From contig NZ_JBQHTK010000001.1 in NCBI RefSeq assembly GCF_052065755.1, positions 186,001 through 250,000 of the forward strand: a stretch of DNA of 64,000 nt. The letters are read 5' to 3'. The notes under the pieces are model-generated. The model was not told the DNA's origin. It saw only the letters and a program-made list of their open reading frames with translations, and made no database searches. The position numbers and the translations under genes are program-made. This DNA comes from Allocoprococcus sp004560705 (GTDB lineage Bacteria; Bacillota; Clostridia; Lachnospirales; Lachnospiraceae). Positions 58,872-64,000 of the stretch are shown here, piece by piece (the first letter of the stretch is position 1; each line of letters starts with the position of its first letter).

Positions 58872-60174
58872 GTCTGCCTCCTATCAGCCTTTTCAGCTCA
58901 CCAATCAGATACAAAGAACCAAGGCAATACAGCCTTCCATTCTTTCCTTTCTCTTCTATTGCACGTTCAAATGCCTCACTAAGAGACGCTTCTTCCAGAA
59001 CCGGCTTTTCCGTATATTTCTCAAATACTTCCGCCAGGGTCCTGGCATCTGCCCCTCTTTTATCTTCCAGTTTTGTTATAACATATACGTCTGCATCCAC
59101 ATCCTGACAAAGCACCTTGATCATATGTTCATAATCTTTATCCGAAACTGCCGAAAATAAAATGACCAGTTTATCTTTCAATAAATTCCCTGATTTTTTC
59201 TGCTCCCGGATACTTTCCGCGAATCGGTTTATTGCAGCCAGATTATGTGCCCCATCCAGAACGACATTCTTCATAACTGTTTCCATTCTTCCCGGCCAGT
59301 ATGTGGCAGCCACTGCGGCCTTCCATTTCTCCGTGTCTGCCTCATCACCCAATATGAACCGCATCGCCATAATGGCTATTCCTGCATTCATAACCTGATA
59401 AATGCCGGTACTTTCAACCTGCCATTTGGTATTACTATCATACTCACTACAAATGGAAAAAGCAATATGTTTGTCCGTAATTTCCTGAATTTCGAACGCA
59501 TCTTTCCCGATTTCTTTACATGGTGCACCGACATTTGCTGCCATTCGACGGATTACGGCAGCTGCTTCCGGACAGCTTCCATCGAAGAAAACCGGAACCT
59601 TTGCCTTTATGATCCCGGCCTTTTCTGCAGCAATCTGTTCCAACGTATCCCCCAGAATCTCTGTATGATCCATTCCAATGGAAGTAATCACCGTAAGACA
59701 CGGATGTGCAAATGAATTTGTCGCATCCAGACGTCCTCCCAGCCCGGTCTCCAGAATCACATACTCTGTCCCGGCATCTTCAAATGCTGTCATTCCCATT
59801 CCGTACAGAAATTCAAAATACGAGGGGTGTCCGATTCCTTCCTCTTCCATTTCATTCACGACACCCTTCACACTGTTAAATATTTTTTCAAATTTTTCAT
59901 CTGTAATGTCGATTCCGTTAATTTTGATTCTCTCATTCATTTTTTCTAAATGAGGGGATGTAAAAAGTCCAACACTTTTCCCCTCAGAAAGAAGAATCGC
60001 CTGCATATATGCGCAGACGCTCCCCTTTCCATTCGTCCCTGCCACATGAATGATTTTTCTGTTGTGACAGGGACTTCCAAGTCTTCTCAAAAAATCCCGA
60101 GTATGTTCTAATGTGTGTTTTTTCGTAAATTTAGGTATCTCTTCTATATAATGAATAATTTCTTCGTAATTCAC
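58864..60174 (-). CDS. folC: Folylpolyglutamate/dihydrofolate synthase FolC
   Basis: A 436-residue Mur-ligase-fold enzyme that adds glutamate to folates. N-terminal HVAGTNGKGSVCAYMQ holds the ATP loop. TSPHLEKMNERIKING is the FolC signature, and ETGLGGRLDATN and TSIGMDHTEILGDT are conserved. LDGAHNLAAINRF marks the C-terminal domain. It sits downstream of the LTA-synthase-like gene and overlaps the 44-aa gene. Confidence 0.95.
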   Translation of the reverse strand: MNYEEIIHYIEEIPKFTKKHTLEHTRDFLRRLGSPCHNRKIIHVAGTNGKGSVCAYMQAILLSEGKSVGLFTSPHLEKMNERIKINGIDITDEKFEKIFNSVKGVVNEMEEEGIGHPSYFEFLYGMGMTAFEDAGTEYVILETGLGGRLDATNSFAHPCLTVITSIGMDHTEILGDTLEQIAAEKAGIIKAKVPVFFDGSCPEAAAVIRRMAANVGAPCKEIGKDAFEIQEITDKHIAFSICSEYDSNTKWQVESTGIYQVMNAGIAIMAMRFILGDEADTEKWKAAVAATYWPGRMETVMKNVVLDGAHNLAAINRFAESIREQKKSGNLLKDKLVILFSAVSDKDYEHMIKVLCQDVDADVYVITKLEDKRGADARTLAEVFEKYTEKPVLEEASLSEAFERAIEEKGKNGRLYCLGSLYLIGELKRLIGGRHA

Positions 60175-60198
60175 GCTTTCCCCTCACTGTGCAGAATG

Positions 60199-62457
60199 TT
60201 ACTGATTTTCCTCCGTTTCCGGCTCTTTTTCTGCATCTGTATCCTTCACTTCAGAAACTGTCGTACCCTGATCTCTTTCCAGTTGCTGCTTCAGCTCATC
60301 TGTATATTTTAATAGGTTTCCACTCATCCAGATATATTCCGCAGATGTGCGAAATATCGTATTGCTGGATCCCACCTGACTAACTGTTATAATATCGCCC
60401 TCTTCCAGTTTGCTTTCCGGAAGTTCAATTCGCGTATTATTCAAAAATGTGCTCTTCTGCTTCTCTCCGTTAATATAAACTTTACTCCATTTCGTAAAGT
60501 TTGTTCCATAGAGGCTGTAACTTCCATTCAGATTACTATTCAGTCCGGTCAGCGTCACTTCTTTAATTCCCATTTCCATATGGCCTTCCGTAATCGGAAG
60601 CTCTCCCTCATACACATACTGTTTTCCATAAAGTATATCATACTGCAGAAGTTCCAGATCGAGCAGATAATCCTTCGTCTTTCTTCTCTGCTGATGGTAA
60701 TTAAATACTGTTCCGGAATGCAGTCCCAACCGTTCCATCACATCGGCCATAATCTGATATGCCGGTATATTGCGATCCTGCTTCTCAAGTCCAAGATTAT
60801 CCCAGATCACATAATTCGTATTATAGAGATAACGGCTCTTCAGATCCTTTGCCTCCAGTCCCATTGTCGGAAGATGGTCACCATAGAAAACAATGACCGT
60901 AGGCTCTCCCCGCTCTTCCATCATCTTCACCAGATTTCCGGCAAACTGATCCATCTCATATACCTGATTGACATAATATTCCCAGGCATTATTCTTTTCC
61001 TCAGTTTCCATTCCGCTGACTGTGATCCTCGGATTCTCGATCAGCTTCGTCTCCGGGTAATTTCCATGACCCTGCACACTAATGGTAAAGACAAAATCCT
61101 GCTGTTCTGTTGAATCCAACGCATCCGCAATATGCGTTAGAAGAATATCATCCTTGGCCCATCCGTTTTCAGTCAACTGAAGAATATTCATAAATTCTTT
61201 ACTGGTAAATGTATCAAATCCAATATTGTTAAATACTTTTGCACGACTGTAGAAATTTCCGCCGTTGTTATGAATCGCATGTGTACCATATCCGAACTCG
61301 GCAAATGCAGTGGCTGCACTCTCTGCCGTCTGATTCTTGAGAACCGTTTTATACGGATATTCTCCCGGGCCGAAATAACGCAGGTTCATCCCCGTCAGCA
61401 CCTCAAATTCCGTGTTCGCCGTGCCGGCACCTACAGAAGGCACTTTAAAATACCCGGAAGAATACTCTTCAAACATCTCTCTAAGATTTGGCAACGGATC
61501 CATCGATGTCTGAAGTGCTTCATACTCAGAAGTGTCAAAGAATGACTCCAGCTGCACAAAAAGCACATTCGGCATAACATCCGTATCAGCAGTACTCTCT
61601 GTCAGTTCTCCGTTATTGCTGATTCTCTGAATTGTATCTTCATTATAATCATTCGGCTGCGAAATTCCTGTATTAAACAGGCTCGCGGCAAAGCAATATG
61701 GAAGTCCATAATCCTCATAGGCAAACGCAATATTCCCAAAATATGTGGAAACAACTCTGTTTTCAACTGCCAGATCTGTCACCAGAGAATATGCTCCAAA
61801 GCTCACAATAACACCTGCAAGCGCAAGAAGACGGTGCAATTTTCCTTCATATTGCCCTCCTCTTCGCCACATGGCAACACCCCATACCAAAAGTGCACTC
61901 ACACCGACTGCAATCATGATCAGTTCTAACGGGGAAAAATAATTAGTAAAAAGCGATAGGCCTTCTTTAAAAGTCTTCAAATCTTGGGCATTAAAAGGCG
62001 TAACTCGTTTCAACAGCATGATGCCATTGCAGACCCCCAGGAACAACCATACCACGCTGATAATAATTCTTGCAAACACCCTCCGCCGTACCAGATATAC
62101 AACGGTAAAAGTGACAAATATCATAAATGCATTATAGGAAAATACAAGCGGTGACTCTGTCATGTAATCCCATGCTTCTATCAAAGAATGTCTTGATAAG
62201 GCTTCAATTATAAAATTGATCAGAATTGCCCAGATTGCGTGAAGAAGCAGCGAGAAACGATTCATCAGCCGGTAATACGGTGCCATCTTTCTGGAAAATT
62301 CACTGTTTCTTCGCTCCTCCAGAATCCTTTCCCGGCGTTCATGCTTCATTTTCCAGTAATCCTTGATGTCTTCCATTCTTAAATTCTTCAGTTTTTGAAT
62401 ACTTCCACTGATATCAGGTTTCTTGAATTTGAATTTCTTAAACTGAATTTTTTTCAT
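60199..62457 (-). CDS. LTA-synthase-family sulfatase-fold membrane enzyme with TIG-like tail
   Basis: A 752-residue membrane enzyme. A basic N-terminus and five helices (about 65-245) are followed by an extracellular alkaline-phosphatase-like domain. Metal and nucleophile sites: VQLESFFD, the Thr in GAGTANTEFEVLTGMN, IHNNGGNFYSR and FYGDHLPTMG. It probably transfers glycerol-phosphate groups to a cell-surface polymer. An extra domain of about 90 residues (IKEVTLTGLNSNLNGSYSLY, then GTNFTKWSKVYING) looks like an IPT/TIG beta sandwich. The tail is acidic (DTDAEKEPETEENQ). Confidence 0.87.
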   Translation of the reverse strand: MKKIQFKKFKFKKPDISGSIQKLKNLRMEDIKDYWKMKHERRERILEERRNSEFSRKMAPYYRLMNRFSLLLHAIWAILINFIIEALSRHSLIEAWDYMTESPLVFSYNAFMIFVTFTVVYLVRRRVFARIIISVVWLFLGVCNGIMLLKRVTPFNAQDLKTFKEGLSLFTNYFSPLELIMIAVGVSALLVWGVAMWRRGGQYEGKLHRLLALAGVIVSFGAYSLVTDLAVENRVVSTYFGNIAFAYEDYGLPYCFAASLFNTGISQPNDYNEDTIQRISNNGELTESTADTDVMPNVLFVQLESFFDTSEYEALQTSMDPLPNLREMFEEYSSGYFKVPSVGAGTANTEFEVLTGMNLRYFGPGEYPYKTVLKNQTAESAATAFAEFGYGTHAIHNNGGNFYSRAKVFNNIGFDTFTSKEFMNILQLTENGWAKDDILLTHIADALDSTEQQDFVFTISVQGHGNYPETKLIENPRITVSGMETEEKNNAWEYYVNQVYEMDQFAGNLVKMMEERGEPTVIVFYGDHLPTMGLEAKDLKSRYLYNTNYVIWDNLGLEKQDRNIPAYQIMADVMERLGLHSGTVFNYHQQRRKTKDYLLDLELLQYDILYGKQYVYEGELPITEGHMEMGIKEVTLTGLNSNLNGSYSLYGTNFTKWSKVYINGEKQKSTFLNNTRIELPESKLEEGDIITVSQVGSSNTIFRTSAEYIWMSGNLLKYTDELKQQLERDQGTTVSEVKDTDAEKEPETEENQ

Positions 62458-62504
62458 AAAACAACCTCTTGTATTCCTCTCTTTTTACGTTTTTATGCAC
62501 CATT

Positions 62505-62532
62505 CAGGCAGATACCTTCCGGCATCTGCCTG
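62505..62532 (-). terminator. Hairpin after valS, weak terminator
   Basis: CAGGCAGAT-CC/GG-ATCTGCCTG stem of about 11 pairs with a GGAA-type loop. No T-run follows, so it may stabilise the mRNA end rather than stop transcription. Confidence 0.45.
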
Positions 62533-62540
62533 CCATACTT

Positions 62541-64000
62541 TTATTTTTTCAGACCTGCAAGACGTTCTTTTACCTGCTCAAGCATCTGTGTATATTTTTC
62601 AAGCTTCGCCTTTTCCTCATCAACCTTTGCCTGAGGTGCTTTGCTGACAAATTTTTCATTGTTCAGCATTCCGTTTGCGCGGGCAATTTCTTTGTTCAGT
62701 CTTGCCTCTTCTTTTGTAAGACGCTCAATTTCCTGTTCAAAATCGATCAGTTCTTCCAGCGGAACATAAACCACTGCATCCGGCACTACGATCGACACCG
62801 CATCATCTGCAATACCTGCTTTATCAGCCTGAATATCCAATTCGCTCGCACTCATAAGCGGACATGCCGAAGTGATCAGCTGCGTAAGTCCTTCCCTGAG
62901 TTCAGCACTTTCACATACGACAAACACTTTCGCTTTGCGGCTAGGCGGAACATTCATCTCTGCACGTGCATTTCTTACACCGCGGATGACTTCCTTCATG
63001 TGATCGGTAACCTTCTCTGCTTCCGGGAAGTTCCACTCATCAATATAGCTCGGCCAGGAAGACATCATCAAAGATTCCTCTTCCGGAACCAGTGCTCCAT
63101 AAATCTCCTCCGTTACAAACGGCATAAATGGATGCAGCATCTTCAGTGCATTTCCAAGAACCGTTTTCAGAGTCCAGAGTGCTGCATTTGCACTCTTATA
63201 GTTCTCATCAGAATGATAGATTCTGTATTTTACAAGTTCGATATACCAATCACAGAATTCATCCCAGATGAAATCATATACTTTCTGTACTGCGATACCA
63301 AGTTCGAATTTGTCCATATTGTCAGTCACATCTTTTGCAAGTGTATTCACCTTGGACAAAATCCATTTATCCGTCATGGTCAGATCCCTGTCATCCGGTT
63401 TGGAGATCACTTTGTCTTCCATATTCATCAGGATGAACCGTGATGCATTCCAGACTTTATTTGCAAAATTCCGGCTGGATTCCACACGTTCATTGTAGAA
63501 ACGCATATCATTTCCCGGTGCATTTCCGGTTACCAGTGTAAGACGCAATGCATCGGCGCCGTACTCGTCGATAATTTCCAGCGGATCGATTCCGTTTCCA
63601 AGTGATTTACTCATCTTACGTCCCTGAGAGTCACGTACCAGTCCATGGATCAGTACGGTATGGAACGGTGCCTTTCCGGTATGCTCGTATCCGGAGAATA
63701 CCATACGGATTACCCAGAAGAAAATGATATCGTATCCGGTTACCAGTACATCTGTCGGATAGAAGTAATCCAGATCCTCTGTCTTATCCGGCCAGCCGAG
63801 TGTGGAGAATGGCCACAGTGCAGAACTGAACCATGTGTCCAGTGTATCTTCATCCTGTGTAAAATGTTTGCATCCGCAATGCGGGCAAACCTCCGGCATC
63901 TCTCTTGCGACTACAAACTCACCGCATTCATCACAGTAGTAAGCCGGGATTCTGTGCCCCCACCAGATCTGACGGGAAATACACCAGTCACGGATATTTT
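62541..64000 (-). CDS. valS: Valyl-tRNA synthetase, C-terminal part (5' end outside window)
   Basis: About 486 residues are visible and the gene enters from the right edge. RQIWWGHRIPAYYCDECGEF shows the class Ia Val/Ile/Leu group and one half of a zinc site; CPHCGCKHF gives the other half. KMSKSLGNGIDP is the ATP-binding motif. The anticodon-binding domain follows (NKVWNASRFILMNM). The end is the ValS coiled-coil arm (FEQEIERLTKEEARLNKEIA). The HIGH motif and start are outside the window. Confidence 0.96.
   Translation of the reverse strand, partial: NIRDWCISRQIWWGHRIPAYYCDECGEFVVAREMPEVCPHCGCKHFTQDEDTLDTWFSSALWPFSTLGWPDKTEDLDYFYPTDVLVTGYDIIFFWVIRMVFSGYEHTGKAPFHTVLIHGLVRDSQGRKMSKSLGNGIDPLEIIDEYGADALRLTLVTGNAPGNDMRFYNERVESSRNFANKVWNASRFILMNMEDKVISKPDDRDLTMTDKWILSKVNTLAKDVTDNMDKFELGIAVQKVYDFIWDEFCDWYIELVKYRIYHSDENYKSANAALWTLKTVLGNALKMLHPFMPFVTEEIYGALVPEEESLMMSSWPSYIDEWNFPEAEKVTDHMKEVIRGVRNARAEMNVPPSRKAKVFVVCESAELREGLTQLITSACPLMSASELDIQADKAGIADDAVSIVVPDAVVYVPLEELIDFEQEIERLTKEEARLNKEIARANGMLNNEKFVSKAPQAKVDEEKAKLEKYTQMLEQVKERLAGLKK

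Noticed and set aside
62458..62540. T-box or other leader for valS
   Set aside because: This is the 3' side of valS; its 5' leader lies beyond the right edge of the window.

Overview
The window looks like chromosomal DNA from an anaerobic, spore-forming Lachnospiraceae-type bacterium (Clostridia). The reasons are a selenocysteine formate dehydrogenase, the spoIIA-sigF-spoVA sporulation block, moderate to low GC, strong AGGAGG ribosome sites, and lipoprotein-type binding proteins. Nearly all genes are on the minus strand. No rRNA, tRNA or CRISPR array was seen. The species is not determinable from this reading.

Region 1 (about 0.7-20.6 kb) is a molybdenum/selenium/formate island. Reading down the minus strand it holds a YqeB-type selenium-molybdenum hydroxylase maturation protein, a formate channel (focA), a NuoF-fragment/GltD-like electron-transfer flavoprotein, and a formate dehydrogenase whose catalytic residue is selenocysteine at an in-frame UGA. 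These are followed by fdhD, mobA, a structured RNA with its own promoter and terminator, moeA, mobB, a second MoeA-like molybdopterin-binding protein, an XdhC-family protein, moaA, a MOSC-MogA fusion, molybdate transporter modABC, and a second molybdopterin oxidoreductase of unknown substrate. moaC, moaD, moaE and the selenocysteine machinery are not in the window. Three kinds of interspersed palindromic repeat lie between these genes, and two of them overlap stop codons.

Region 2 (20.7-27 kb) is the phosphate regulon pstSCAB-phoU-phoB-phoR, with Pho-box repeats ahead of pstS. The PstS protein is circularly permuted. Region 3 (27-34 kb) holds a small alarmone synthetase, a nicotinamidase-like hydrolase, a membrane-anchored glucosaminidase, an 87-aa plus-strand protein, a MATE transporter and the TldE/TldD protease pair. 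Region 4 (33.9-43.6 kb) is an oligopeptide transporter operon (oppABCDF) whose leader is split from its likely promoter by a 1,933-bp IS6-like insertion sequence with a perfect 8-bp target duplication. Beyond it are an RpiR regulator and a divergent M42 aminopeptidase.

Region 5 (43.6-50.3 kb) has a MacB-like ABC exporter with a surface CARDB-type partner, a cytidylate-kinase-like protein, a Na/phosphate symporter and a Nudix hydrolase. Region 6 (50.3-57.2 kb) is spoIIAA-spoIIAB-sigF, a small membrane protein and spoVAA-AB-AC. These are followed by a strongly eroded GGDEF-EAL-receiver protein, then a 67-aa protein and spoVAD-AE. Region 7 (57.3-64 kb) holds a TPR membrane protein, an unlisted 44-aa gene, folC, an LTA-synthase-like sulfatase with a TIG-like tail, and the 3' part of valS running off the window.
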